Assembly: GCA_021463865.1 (NCBI GenBank)
Contig: JAJTXY010000001.1
Location: forward strand, 62,001-126,000
Reading direction: 5' to 3'
Source: Anaerolineae bacterium
Lineage (GTDB): Bacteria; Chloroflexota; Anaerolineae; Aggregatilineales; J027
Length of the DNA: 64,000 nt
Shown here: one piece after another, positions 1-8,826 of the stretch
Layout of the letters: the number at the start of each line of letters is the position of its first letter
Position numbering within the stretch: position 1 is the stretch's first letter
Position numbers and translations under genes: made by a program
Notes under the pieces: model-generated
Databases searched by the model: none
What the model saw: only the letters and a program-made list of their open reading frames with translations
Told to the model about the DNA's origin: nothing

Positions 1-2
1 TC

Positions 3-1139
3 CATTACAGCCCTACCATCTCGATGGAAGATTATTTTGTGCAGGGCAAGTATCTGAACGTGGGTTTATCCATTCTCCTGCTAATCGGCCTATTCGGGAT
101 TTTCTTACGATATTTCCCAACCCTTGCCGCTATGAATTTGATGCTGGTCACGACCTTTCAACTCTATATGTTTCGGGCGGCCTATTTTCAAGCTGAGTTG
201 CTTTATTACACGCTGAGTTTTGGGGCGTTTGTGTTGATACTGCGGTTGTTGCGACAGCCTGAATGGAAATCTGCCATCTTAACGGGGGTCATGGCAGGAT
301 TAGCGCATTTAACCAAAGCGTCCTTTTTACCAGCCTTGTTCGCATTCGGTTTTGTGATAGGCCTCAAAATGGTCTTGACGGTGCGGCGGGAAAAACGATG
401 GAAGCCATTGCTAAGTAATGCCCTGTCGCTGGGATTGGTGCTGGGGGTGTTTTTGCTAGTGCTATATCCCCAGATCAGCCGGGTGAAGGACACCTTTGGA
501 CATTATTTTTATAACGTTAACACGACCTTCTACATCTGGTATGACAACAAGGCCGAGGTCGAAGCGGCGACCAGTACCAAAGCTCATGGCGACAGTGTAG
601 GGTGGCCCGATTTGCCAGACGATGAACTACCGAGTTTGCAGAAATATCTGCGCGAAACCTCGCCCCGCGAATTTTGGGAGCGGATGGTGTTTGGGGCGAG
701 ATTATCCTTTCGCCGTCATATCCTGCCCGGTTCGTATGGCTATTCACCGTATATCGTGGGGTATCCGTTGATCGTACTGCTATTGATTCTGATGGTCTCG
801 TTTGACAAATCGCGGCCGGCCGAGTTCCTGCGACCCATAAACAGGCATTGTTATCTATTGCTGTATGTGGCGCTTTATCTGGTGGGCTATAGCTTGCTGT
901 ATATCTTTTACATGCGGATTAGCGGCGGGCAGCGATTTATGCTGGCGCTGTTCCTGCCCTTAATGTTTTCCGCGACGATGGCAATGAATTTGCCCCTTTT
1001 CCAAGCGCTGCGTGTCAACATGGGCGGGGAGAGGGTGCGTTGGGTTTCGCTGGCAAACGTGATCCTCTTTTTCATGTTAATCGTCCATGCCCTTTATAAT
1101 GTGCTGTGGGTGGTGGATGATTTTTATGCGGGGGACTAA
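3..1139 (+). CDS. Membrane glycosyltransferase, GT39/ArnT-like (3' part)
   Basis: The reading frame is open from the window edge, so the true start lies upstream; an internal ATG at 24 is probably not the start. The product has repeated hydrophobic segments separated by short charged loops and one longer soluble loop at about residues 170-225. This is the layout of polyprenyl-phosphate-sugar dependent glycosyltransferases (PMT/GT39-like), which move a sugar from a lipid carrier to a lipid or protein on the outer face of the membrane. The catalytic N-terminal Asp/Glu loops are outside the window, so the family call rests on topology and general character only. A polytopic membrane protein of other function cannot be excluded. 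Confidence 0.5.
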   Translation, partial: HYSPTISMEDYFVQGKYLNVGLSILLLIGLFGIFLRYFPTLAAMNLMLVTTFQLYMFRAAYFQAELLYYTLSFGAFVLILRLLRQPEWKSAILTGVMAGLAHLTKASFLPALFAFGFVIGLKMVLTVRREKRWKPLLSNALSLGLVLGVFLLVLYPQISRVKDTFGHYFYNVNTTFYIWYDNKAEVEAATSTKAHGDSVGWPDLPDDELPSLQKYLRETSPREFWERMVFGARLSFRRHILPGSYGYSPYIVGYPLIVLLLILMVSFDKSRPAEFLRPINRHCYLLLYVALYLVGYSLLYIFYMRISGGQRFMLALFLPLMFSATMAMNLPLFQALRVNMGGERVRWVSLANVILFFMLIVHALYNVLWVVDDFYAGD

Positions 1140-1239
1140 GGGGCTATTATGGTTATGCAATGGGGTGGGGTATACTTGAAACAATTTTTCAACCATCAGA
1201 ACACCCTTCTGAATGCCAATTTAAAAAACAAAGAGTTGA

Positions 1240-3225
1240 GTGATTATGGTTCTGCCTGACCCCCTGATTGGTCGAAAACTAGGCGATTACAAGATTGTTG
1301 CTTTATTGGGCAAAGGTGGCATGGCCCGTGTCTACAAGGGTTTTGATGAAGCCCTGCAACGCTATGCCGCCGTAAAAGTCATCACGGGTGAATTTGCTAC
1401 CGCCGATGAAGCTGAATATACGGCCCGCTTTCAACGCGAAGCGCGTGCGATTGCCCGCCTGCATCATCCCAACATCGTCAGTATCTACCAATTTGGTCAG
1501 GTCGAAGGCATGTATTACATGGCGATGGTCTTTTTGGATGGCAAAGACCTGCGCGTGATGTTGAAAGAAGCGGCAACACGCGGCGAACGCATCCCACCGC
1601 TCATCATCCTCAAAATGGCGCGTGAAATTTGCAGTGCGCTCGATTACGCCCATACGCAGGGGGTCATTCACCGCGACATCAAGCCCTCCAATATCATGAT
1701 GACCACCAACGGAGCCGTGCTGACCGATTTCGGGCTGGCATTGACGACGATGGAAGGCACACTGGGGGATACTTTTGGGAGTGCCCATTACATCGCCCCT
1801 GAACAAGCGGTATCTTCGGCAAGGGCTGTTCCCCAAAGTGACCTCTATTCATTTGGCGTCGTTTTGTATGAGGCACTAACGGGCAAAGTGCCGTTTGATG
1901 ATCCGTCGGCGATGACAGTGGCGCTTAAACATCTCAATGAAGAACCGCCACCGCCCACTTTTTATAATCCGGACTTGCCGTCCGAGGTTGAAAAAGTGCT
2001 GTTGATGGCGCTGCACAAAGACCCCCGTCAGCGTTATGCCACCTGCCATGATTTATATTTAGCGTTAGATACGGCTTTGAAGCGCACCGAGGATGAAGAT
2101 ACGGTTGAAATCTCGACCAATTCAGGGCCAAAGAAATCTGCCGCCCAAGCCCAATCTCCCGCCGCATTGGAAGCCTATTTAAAAACACTGCGGAATGAGC
2201 CACCTAAGCCGACCACGCAGGGTGTACAAACGGTAGGGGATGTGGCATCGAATGTTGCCACCCAGCCGCCCCCCGTCTCGCGTCAGTCGGCATTTAGCAA
2301 TGAGGCCAAGACTCTCAAAAATGAGATTGTGTCGCCGCCGTATCGCACTGTCCTGCCGCCAATGGAAGAAAAGCGCGGGAATCGCTGGCTGTGGTTGGCG
2401 GGCATGATTCCGATTTTGCTCCTGCTGGTGGGGATTGTGGTGGTTGTAGTGATGCTCGGACAAAACGACGACGATAAACAAGACAACCCGACCAAACAAG
2501 CCGCCGCCAATCTCACGGATACCCCATCGGCTTCGCAAGCACCAACCGAGTCGCCGACGCAAGATAGTGCTTTGTTGACGCTCACGGCGGTTTTTCAAAG
2601 CAACCAAACGCTGAGTGCCATTATCAGCGCGACGGCAACCCGTACTTTGACACCGAGCATGACCGTCACGCAGGATTCGCAAGCGGGAGGCGGGTCTGCA
2701 TCAGCAACAGCTACCCCAACCAGTAGTTCCACGGCGACGGCGACGGCGAGTGCCACTTCGACCTCTACCCCAACCGCGAGCGAGACAACCAGCCCGACTG
2801 TTACCCCGACGCCAACTATTACCCCGTCTGCTACGTCTTCTATCCCGCCTGAAATTCGGTTAGAGTATTCGGACGACCACTTTGTGCTCTATAACATTTC
2901 CAACCGGGTGCAGAATATTGGCAACTTGTCCTTTCAGGGGAGTAATCAAGGCAGCTTTGAGGCCTTTGATTGGAATGCGGCAATTGAGGCAGCCGGCGGG
3001 GATATTTTCAATTTCGCGTCACAGGGCTGTGTACAAATCTCGATTGATCAATTTGTGAGCGGCCCAAGCTGTCGCTACTACAACGCCTATATCTGGCGCA
3101 CAGACAGTGATAGCCACTTTTGGCGAACCATCGGTGGCAACACGACGTTTACTGTACTCCGCAGTAATCAAGCTATCGCGGAATGTGAGGTTAGTGCAGG
3201 GGTATGTGAATTTGCCCTGCCCTAA
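1240..3225 (+). CDS. Transmembrane Ser/Thr protein kinase, PknB-like
   Basis: Cytoplasmic Hanks-type kinase that would phosphorylate Ser/Thr on target proteins in response to an outside signal. The kinase domain spans about residues 14-275: glycine loop GKGGMARVYKG, catalytic Lys in AAVKVI, HRDIKPSN from residue 144, DFG near 163, then an APE motif. All core residues are present, so it should be active. A linker follows, one membrane helix at about 383-408, a Thr/Ser/Pro-rich stalk of about 90 residues, and a C-terminal globular domain of about 125 residues with four cysteines that should face outside. That domain is not a PASTA repeat and I do not recognise it. The start is GTG at 1240, with AAGAG upstream; ATG at 1246 is an alternative. 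The stop overlaps the end of the convergent gene at 3222. Confidence 0.9.
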   Translation: MIMVLPDPLIGRKLGDYKIVALLGKGGMARVYKGFDEALQRYAAVKVITGEFATADEAEYTARFQREARAIARLHHPNIVSIYQFGQVEGMYYMAMVFLDGKDLRVMLKEAATRGERIPPLIILKMAREICSALDYAHTQGVIHRDIKPSNIMMTTNGAVLTDFGLALTTMEGTLGDTFGSAHYIAPEQAVSSARAVPQSDLYSFGVVLYEALTGKVPFDDPSAMTVALKHLNEEPPPPTFYNPDLPSEVEKVLLMALHKDPRQRYATCHDLYLALDTALKRTEDEDTVEISTNSGPKKSAAQAQSPAALEAYLKTLRNEPPKPTTQGVQTVGDVASNVATQPPPVSRQSAFSNEAKTLKNEIVSPPYRTVLPPMEEKRGNRWLWLAGMIPILLLLVGIVVVVVMLGQNDDDKQDNPTKQAAANLTDTPSASQAPTESPTQDSALLTLTAVFQSNQTLSAIISATATRTLTPSMTVTQDSQAGGGSASATATPTSSSTATATASATSTSTPTASETTSPTVTPTPTITPSATSSIPPEIRLEYSDDHFVLYNISNRVQNIGNLSFQGSNQGSFEAFDWNAAIEAAGGDIFNFASQGCVQISIDQFVSGPSCRYYNAYIWRTDSDSHFWRTIGGNTTFTVLRSNQAIAECEVSAGVCEFALP

Positions 3226-3539
3226 TCGCGGTGGCGTTGAGGGGCGGGGGGTGTCGCCAGTGGCTCAACTCGCGCTTCGGTATAAAAATATTCTTTCTTG
3301 AGGCGTTTGCCCTCTTCAATGGGGGTCGCTTGCCCGGATTCGACTAGGCTGATTTTCAGACCGAGGGTCGGCAGTTCATAGGTGGTATGAATTTCACCCG
3401 TTTTGGCTCCATTGCGCCAAAATTTCAGATTGGCTTTGTTATCCATCTTGCGGATTTCCTTACGCGCTTTGCGAAGGCTTAATCCGGCAAGTTTCTGTGC
3501 AATTTTTTGGCGTTCCTCTTCGGTGAACGTCGTGGTCAT
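3222..3539 (-). CDS. Conserved small protein of unknown function
   Basis: 105 residues with a strongly basic, helical N-terminal half (EEERQKIAQKLAGLSLRKAR) and a beta-rich second half. No signal peptide or membrane segment. The start is well supported by GGAGAGG placed 4-5 bases before ATG at 3539. Its 3' end overlaps the kinase stop by 4 bases on the opposite strand. It is divergent from xseA with an 87-base gap holding a palindrome. I do not recognise the family; the basic N-terminus would suit nucleic-acid or membrane-surface binding, which is a guess. Confidence 0.6.
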   Translation of the reverse strand: MTTTFTEEERQKIAQKLAGLSLRKARKEIRKMDNKANLKFWRNGAKTGEIHTTYELPTLGLKISLVESGQATPIEEGKRLKKEYFYTEARVEPLATPPAPQRHRD

Positions 3540-3571
3540 AATGCCTCTCCAAAAGTCCCGATAATATTGAT

Positions 3572-3585
3572 GTGAGTCGGCTCAC
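3572..3585. promoter_or_regulatory. Short palindrome between divergent genes
   Basis: GTGAG-tcgg-CTCAC is a perfect 5-base inverted repeat in the 87-base gap between the minus-strand gene starting at 3539 and xseA starting at 3627. Its position would allow control of both. A chance repeat of this size is possible. Confidence 0.3.
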
Positions 3586-3614
3586 GATTTTAACACAAAA
3601 CCCGCCTTCTATCG

Positions 3615-3620
3615 TACAAT
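3615..3620 (+). promoter_or_regulatory. -10 box of xseA, probably leaderless
   Basis: TACAAT lies seven bases before the xseA ATG at 3627, which would place the transcription start at or beside the start codon. There is no purine-rich ribosome binding site in the 20 bases before the ATG, consistent with a leaderless message. The -35 region is not close to consensus. Confidence 0.4.
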
Positions 3621-3626
3621 CAAACT

Positions 3627-4910
3627 ATGCAAAACTTACCACTTTTTTCACCCAACCCCGATGATGATTTTTTAGATACTGGTGAACTGCCACCTGAAGA
3701 CGAACCCTCGCACTACACGGTCAGCGAATTGGCGACCTATATTCGCCTCAAATTTGAGATGGATCGGCAGTTAAGCGGCGTATGGGTTGAAGGCGAGGTC
3801 AGCAATTTGACACGGGCCGCCTCCGGTCATCTCTATTTCACCATCAAAGATGCCAACGCCCAACTGAAATGTGTCATGTGGAAAGGCAATGTCGCCCGTC
3901 TGCAAAATTTGCCAGAACACGGGGATAAGGTGGTCGTGTTGGGCAATGTCGGCATCTATGAACAGCGCAGCGAATATCAACTCGTGGCGCAGGTCATCCA
4001 GATGGCGGGGCTTGGTGATCTGAATCAGCAGCTTGAACTGCTCAAAGCGAAATTAGCTGCCGAGGGGTTATTTGATGAGACGCGCAAACGCCCCCTCCCA
4101 TTTTTCCCGCGCCGCATCGGGGTGGTGACATCGCCGACAACCGCCGCGTTCCAAGATGTGCTCAAAGTCCTTAGCCGCCGTTTTCCAGTTGCCGAAATCA
4201 TCCTCAGCCCCACGATGGTGCAGGGTGAACAAGCCCCGCTGCAAATTATCGCCGCGCTGGATCGCATTAACCGCCGCGAGGATATAGATGTGATCTTGTT
4301 GGTGCGTGGGGGTGGAAGTTTGGAAGACTTATGGTGCTTCAATGACGAACAGGTGGTGCGTGCCGTCGCCGCGTCGCGCTGGCCGATTGTGACCGGGGTC
4401 GGGCATGAGATTGATTTTACGCTGGTGGATTTTGCTTCAGATCGCCGTGCCCCCACACCTTCCGCCGCTGCTGAAATGATTACGCCGGAGATTGAATCGC
4501 TACGGTATAGTGTCGAGGTTTTACAGGAACGTGCCCAGAATGCCATGCAAAATCATTTGGATGAACTGCGGGATGATTTGAGGGCGTATGAACGTTCGCT
4601 GCGCCATTTATCGCCCTATGTACGTATCCAAAATTATCGGCAACGGGTGGACGATCTAACGATGCGGTTACAGCGGGGTATGGTGGGGAATTTGAATTCG
4701 GCTCGCCAGCGATTGAACACCCAAGAAATTGCCCTACGCGCCAACAGCCCACTGGCGATTTTGTCACGCGGCTATGCGATTGTGACTCGCGCCGGGGATG
4801 GCAAACGCCTGACGAATGCCCAAGATGCCGCGCCGGGAGTGGATGTGGTCATTCAATTGGATAAGGGCAGTCTGCGGGCGGCGGTTAAATCGCAGGAGTT
4901 GGGGGAGTAA
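3627..4910 (+). CDS. xseA: Exodeoxyribonuclease VII large subunit
   Basis: Catalytic subunit of ExoVII, which degrades single-stranded DNA from both ends into short oligonucleotides during mismatch repair and damage processing. The 427 residues match the family (about 400-460). An OB fold lies at about 28-125 (SGVWVEGEVSNL, GHLYFTIKD), followed by the conserved ExoVII catalytic block: GVVTSPTTAA, LLVRGGGSLEDLW, GVGHEIDFTLVDF and DRRAPTPSAAAE. A coiled-coil region runs at about 285-365, with the usual C-terminal SRGYAIV motif near 385. The small subunit gene xseB, often adjacent, is not found in this window. The first 25 residues are an acidic extension without obvious role. Confidence 0.95.
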   Translation: MQNLPLFSPNPDDDFLDTGELPPEDEPSHYTVSELATYIRLKFEMDRQLSGVWVEGEVSNLTRAASGHLYFTIKDANAQLKCVMWKGNVARLQNLPEHGDKVVVLGNVGIYEQRSEYQLVAQVIQMAGLGDLNQQLELLKAKLAAEGLFDETRKRPLPFFPRRIGVVTSPTTAAFQDVLKVLSRRFPVAEIILSPTMVQGEQAPLQIIAALDRINRREDIDVILLVRGGGSLEDLWCFNDEQVVRAVAASRWPIVTGVGHEIDFTLVDFASDRRAPTPSAAAEMITPEIESLRYSVEVLQERAQNAMQNHLDELRDDLRAYERSLRHLSPYVRIQNYRQRVDDLTMRLQRGMVGNLNSARQRLNTQEIALRANSPLAILSRGYAIVTRAGDGKRLTNAQDAAPGVDVVIQLDKGSLRAAVKSQELGE

Positions 4911-5258
4911 TTATAGAAATTCGATATGGTTGAGCATTTCTTCAGGCGATAGAACACCGTGAATCAGTAGAAGCCCTTGAATAATCTGTTTCACCGAGCG
5001 AGTTTGTGGTTTGCAATAGGCAATTCCTGCATGGGCTATACTGCCGCTGGCATGAGTCAAAAAATCGTCATCTTGGGTCACAATTACCCGATTTTCTTGA
5101 AGTGCAAAAGCCATAATATCGAGATCATCACGACCCATATAACCTGCTTCGGCAGTGGTTATCACGTCAATACCACGATTGCGCAGACCATTTGCCACCG
5201 CATTTGCAACATGCTCATCAAGATAGAAGCGTATTTGCTCAGGAGGGGAGTCGCTCAT
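4911..5258 (-). CDS. DUF5615 PIN-like protein, probable toxin
   Basis: 115 residues starting with FYLDEHVANAVANGLRNRG and containing VIVTQDDDFL. These are the conserved acidic blocks of the DUF5615/Mut7-C-like branch of the PIN nuclease fold. Members are usually encoded directly after a DUF433 protein and are regarded as ribonuclease toxins of type II toxin-antitoxin pairs. Here the start lies 4 bases after the stop of such a DUF433 gene on the same strand, which supports the reading. The acidic residues expected to hold metal (D13, E14 and the DDD at about 73-75) are present, so the enzyme is probably intact. The 3' end abuts the xseA stop. Confidence 0.75.
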   Translation of the reverse strand: MSDSPPEQIRFYLDEHVANAVANGLRNRGIDVITTAEAGYMGRDDLDIMAFALQENRVIVTQDDDFLTHASGSIAHAGIAYCKPQTRSVKQIIQGLLLIHGVLSPEEMLNHIEFL

Positions 5259-5262
5259 CAGG

Positions 5263-5583
5263 TTAACGTTTGTTTTTCGCTATTTTGCTTGGATAGCGTT
5301 CTTGTACCGAGGAAATCACGGCTTCGCTTTGCCGAATATCTGCTTGAATTTCATCTAGGTGATCGAAAGCATACGTAAGTGCGGCGTAAACTTGGGCCAA
5401 TGACAAATCGTATTCATTGGTGATTTCATCTGCGCTCATGCCATTGTACTCATGCCACACATAAACATCTTGGACACGAATACGCCGACCTGCGATGCAG
5501 GCTTTGCCTCCTGCAATTTCGGGTGTTTTGGTGATATGGGTCTCGGTCACATTGAATATTGAAGTCATTATTTGAGCATCCAT
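5263..5583 (-). CDS. DUF433 protein, probable antitoxin
   Basis: 106 residues with the DUF433 signature: ITKTPEIAGGKACIAGRRIRV followed by a helix-turn-helix-like region (SADEITNEYDLSLAQVYAAL). The family is a DNA-binding antitoxin that represses its own operon and blocks the DUF5615 partner encoded just downstream. The start was set at ATG 5583, four bases after GGGAG; ATG at 5568 is also possible. A longer open frame reaching to 5703 would overlap the nuoN terminator and gene and is not credible. The last 20 residues are basic (SKIAKNKR). Confidence 0.75.
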   Translation of the reverse strand: MDAQIMTSIFNVTETHITKTPEIAGGKACIAGRRIRVQDVYVWHEYNGMSADEITNEYDLSLAQVYAALTYAFDHLDEIQADIRQSEAVISSVQERYPSKIAKNKR

Positions 5584-5603
5584 CCTTCTCCCAACATTAT
5601 AAA

Positions 5604-5638
5604 TGAAAAACAAAAAAGACGAGTTTTGAACCCGTCTT
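5604..5638 (-). terminator. Rho-independent terminator of the nuo operon
   Basis: Read on the minus strand after the nuoN stop: AAGACG (5616-5621 on the plus strand) pairs with CGTCTT (5633-5638), with further pairing inside, followed by a T-rich tract. It separates the nuo operon from the toxin-antitoxin pair downstream. Confidence 0.85.
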
Positions 5639-5665
5639 CGATTGCTTATATTTAGTTTCTGAGTT

Positions 5666-7192
5666 CTATCGGCCCACAATCGCAAGTGTGACATCGCGGG
5701 CAAGGTCGGTCATGATATAGGGCAGAATCCCCAAAATCAACGTACCCATTGCGGTGAGCCACAGGGCTGAACGAAGGGCCAATGGTTGTTTATCGGCAAC
5801 CGGGTGGGCGTCACCTTCGATCATGTACATATTCACGATGATGCGCAGATAGTAGTAGGCGGAAACGACACTCCCCAACACACCGATGACCGCCAAGACT
5901 TCGAGATTGGCCTCCAGCGCGGCCTTGAATACAAAGAACTTGCCGATGAACCCAGCGGTTAACGGCACACCCGTCAGACTGAGCATAAAAATGGTCATGG
6001 CGGCAGCAAGCAGAGGGCTGTGCTGCGCGAGGCCTTTGGTGTCGTTCAGGGTAATGGTGTTACGTTCGTTGCGTTCCAAGGCGATGACAACAGCAAACGC
6101 CCCGATATTGGTAAAGGTATAGGCCATCAGATAGACCAACGCGGCTTGGGCGGAGCTATCCCCGACACCAAACGTACCCCCGGCTGCAATCGCAATCAGG
6201 ATGTACCCGCCATGCGCGATACTTGAATAGGCCAGCATACGCTTGAGGTCGGTTTGGGTGATGGCGACAAAATTGCCTAAAATCAGGGTCAAGACCGCGA
6301 TGACCTGTACCGAATCCTGCCAAACATCAATCGCTTTGCCCTGCGAGGCGGATACAACGGCAAGGCCCGTTACCAGTACACGCAGCATGGCAGCGAACCC
6401 ACCTGTTTTGGCCGTCACACTCATGAAGGCGGTCACAGGGGTAGGTGCACCCTGATACACGTCAGGCTGCCACATATGGAATGGCACCGCGCCGACCTTG
6501 AAGCCGAGGGCGATCAATACCATAGCAATGCCAATCAGCAGGGTAAACTGACCCGCGCCTTCACCTTCGAGAATATCAACGGCGGTCTGCCAGACATTGA
6601 CCAGTTCAAAACTACCTGTCGCACCATAAATTAGGGCGATGCCGTAGACCAAAAAGCCGGATGAGAACGCGCCAAGCAAGAAATATTTCATGGCGCTTTC
6701 CTCGCTTTCCAGCATGGGGCGGCGGAACCCGGAGAGGATATACAACGGAATCGAGAGCAGTTCAAGCGCGATGAAGATCATCACCAGATTACGTGACGAC
6801 CCCATCAGCATCGCACCCAGCGTACTAAACAGAATCAGCGTATAGAATTCGCCACGTTCCGTGCCGGTGCGTTCTAGGTAATCATACGACACCATAATGC
6901 CGATGATGCCTGCCATGAGGGAAATGACATTCACCACATGGGTGAACTGGTCTACCACAAATATGCCCTCAAAGGCGGTGGATTTATCACCGATTTCGAC
7001 ACCCGACGCTTGGAGCAGGGCAATTAAAAGCGAAACGCCCAAGCCTATCCCTGCCAGTACCGCTGTATAGACCTTTTTATCTTTGGGAATGAACAGATCG
7101 GCGACGAGCAAAATGCAGGTGCCAAAAGCCAACGCCATCATGGGTAGCGCGGCCCAAATATTCAATTCATCAAACGTGGGGGTTGAAAACAT
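5666..7192 (-). CDS. nuoN: NADH-quinone oxidoreductase subunit N
   Basis: Antiporter-like proton-pumping subunit in the membrane arm of complex I. 508 residues, the usual size, about 14 helices. Family marks include the MGSSRNLVMIFIALELLSIP region with the key helix-5 glutamate, FKVGAVPFHMWQPDVYQGAP with the pump lysine, and a DLKRMLAYSSIAHGGY lysine helix. Last gene of the operon, 77 bases after nuoM and just before a strong terminator. Confidence 0.96.
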   Translation of the reverse strand: MFSTPTFDELNIWAALPMMALAFGTCILLVADLFIPKDKKVYTAVLAGIGLGVSLLIALLQASGVEIGDKSTAFEGIFVVDQFTHVVNVISLMAGIIGIMVSYDYLERTGTERGEFYTLILFSTLGAMLMGSSRNLVMIFIALELLSIPLYILSGFRRPMLESEESAMKYFLLGAFSSGFLVYGIALIYGATGSFELVNVWQTAVDILEGEGAGQFTLLIGIAMVLIALGFKVGAVPFHMWQPDVYQGAPTPVTAFMSVTAKTGGFAAMLRVLVTGLAVVSASQGKAIDVWQDSVQVIAVLTLILGNFVAITQTDLKRMLAYSSIAHGGYILIAIAAGGTFGVGDSSAQAALVYLMAYTFTNIGAFAVVIALERNERNTITLNDTKGLAQHSPLLAAAMTIFMLSLTGVPLTAGFIGKFFVFKAALEANLEVLAVIGVLGSVVSAYYYLRIIVNMYMIEGDAHPVADKQPLALRSALWLTAMGTLILGILPYIMTDLARDVTLAIVGR

Positions 7193-7269
7193 AGCCCTTA
7201 TTTACCCCTGCGAAATTTTGACCGAATCTAAATCGAAAAAGGGGTAGTCCGAAAACCGCCCCATGATTG

Positions 7270-8805
7270 TTATTTACCCGCGACGGCAACTGTATGGACA
7301 AAGTTGACCAAGTGTCCAACCGAGCCATCCATCAATTCAAAGAAGGGACTGGGATAGAGGCCGATCACAAAAATCATGATGACCAGCGGCACCAAAGCGC
7401 CAAGCTCAGTCCAGTTCTTGCTCCATGTCAGGTCTTCGAGTTCCTGATTTTCTTTCTTGTCCAGCGGCCCCATAAAGACCTTGTTGAACATGAATAGGGT
7501 ATATACGGCGGCCAAAATCACACCGAGCGTGGCGACAGCGGTAAACCAGATGCTCAACACATCGGAACTGGCAGAGCCAAGCAGAATAGTGAATTCACCG
7601 ACGAAGCCGTTCAAACTGGGGAGGCCCATGCTGGACAGCGAAATCACCAGCGCGATACCGCTGAACAGGGGCATGACCTTCCAGATACCACCGAAGGCGT
7701 TAATCGCTTTGGTGTGGCGGCGGTCATACAAAATCCCCACCAGCGCAAACAAGCCGCCCGTGCTGATGCCATGATTGACCATTTGCAGCACCGCGCCTTG
7801 AACCCCACTGCTTGTCAGCGAGAAAATCCCCAATACCACGAAACCGAGATGGCTGACCGAGGTATAGGCGACTAATTTCTTGACATCGGTTTGGGCATAG
7901 GCCACCCATGCGCCATAGATAATGCCGATTACCGCGAGGGCCGCAATCCAAGGGGCAAAATCAGCGGAGGCGTTCGGGAAAAAGCCGAGATTAAAGCGGA
8001 TTAACCCGTAAGTCCCCAATTTCAGCAAGATACCCGCTAGGATGATCGAACCAGCGGTGGGGGCTTGGACGTGGGCATCCGGCAGCCATGAGTGCAGCGG
8101 CCACAGCGGAACTTTGATGGCAAACGCGATGAAGAAGCCCAAGAAGAGCAGGCGTTCCGTGTCAGTGCTAAAGCTCAACGCGCCGCTTTGTACCATCTCG
8201 GTAATTACCTTCACGTCAAATGTGCCTGCTTCGTTCCCCAGCCACAAAATCGCCAGCAGCATCAAAATGGAGCCAGCCATTGTGTAGAGGAAGAACTTGA
8301 CCGCTGCATAGCGCCGTTCTTCGCCGCCCCAAATCCCGACAAGAAAGTACATGGGCACGAGGGTCAGTTCCCAGAACACATAGAACAAGAACATATCTTG
8401 CGCCACGAACACACCGAGCATCGCAAATTCGATGAGCAGCATGAATAGGTAGTAGAGCCGGATGCGTTCGTGGATCATGTTGAAGGAAATCAGGATAGAC
8501 AATGGCATGATGAAGGTGGTCAACATAACCAGCCAAATACTGATGCCATCTATCCCGACATGATAGTAAATCCCAAAGGTGGGAATCCATTCGGCAATGT
8601 GCTCTGATTGCAGCCCGGTTTCGTCACTCTTAAATTGGGCCAGCAGCAAAATGGAGAAGCCGAGGGTAATGAGAGAGGTAATCAACGCCCCCCATTTAAT
8701 CCGCTCATCACTCAGCTTGTTTAAAAACAGCAGAATGAAGAAGCCGACCATCGGCGCAAAGAGAGTGACGCTTGTTAGCGAAACGCCTGTTGTTTCGAGT
8801 TGCAT
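7270..8805 (-). CDS. nuoM: NADH-quinone oxidoreductase subunit M
   Basis: Second antiporter-like pump of the complex I membrane arm, 511 residues. Characteristic segments: FYVFWELTLVPMYFLVGIWG with the conserved glutamate, KVPLWPLHSWLPDAHVQAPT with the channel lysine, and DVKKLVAYTSVSHLGFVVLG. Starts 21 bases after nuoL. The C-terminal end is slightly hydrophobic and ordinary. No insertion, in contrast to nuoL and nuoJ of the same operon. Confidence 0.97.
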   Translation of the reverse strand: MQLETTGVSLTSVTLFAPMVGFFILLFLNKLSDERIKWGALITSLITLGFSILLLAQFKSDETGLQSEHIAEWIPTFGIYYHVGIDGISIWLVMLTTFIMPLSILISFNMIHERIRLYYLFMLLIEFAMLGVFVAQDMFLFYVFWELTLVPMYFLVGIWGGEERRYAAVKFFLYTMAGSILMLLAILWLGNEAGTFDVKVITEMVQSGALSFSTDTERLLFLGFFIAFAIKVPLWPLHSWLPDAHVQAPTAGSIILAGILLKLGTYGLIRFNLGFFPNASADFAPWIAALAVIGIIYGAWVAYAQTDVKKLVAYTSVSHLGFVVLGIFSLTSSGVQGAVLQMVNHGISTGGLFALVGILYDRRHTKAINAFGGIWKVMPLFSGIALVISLSSMGLPSLNGFVGEFTILLGSASSDVLSIWFTAVATLGVILAAVYTLFMFNKVFMGPLDKKENQELEDLTWSKNWTELGALVPLVIMIFVIGLYPSPFFELMDGSVGHLVNFVHTVAVAGK

Positions 8806-8826
8806 CCGTCAATAACTCCCAGCAAC

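Noticed and set aside
5263-5703. 146-codon version of the DUF433 gene
   Set aside because: Its first 40 residues overlap the nuo terminator and the nuoN end and lack DUF433 character; the start at 5583 has a ribosome site.
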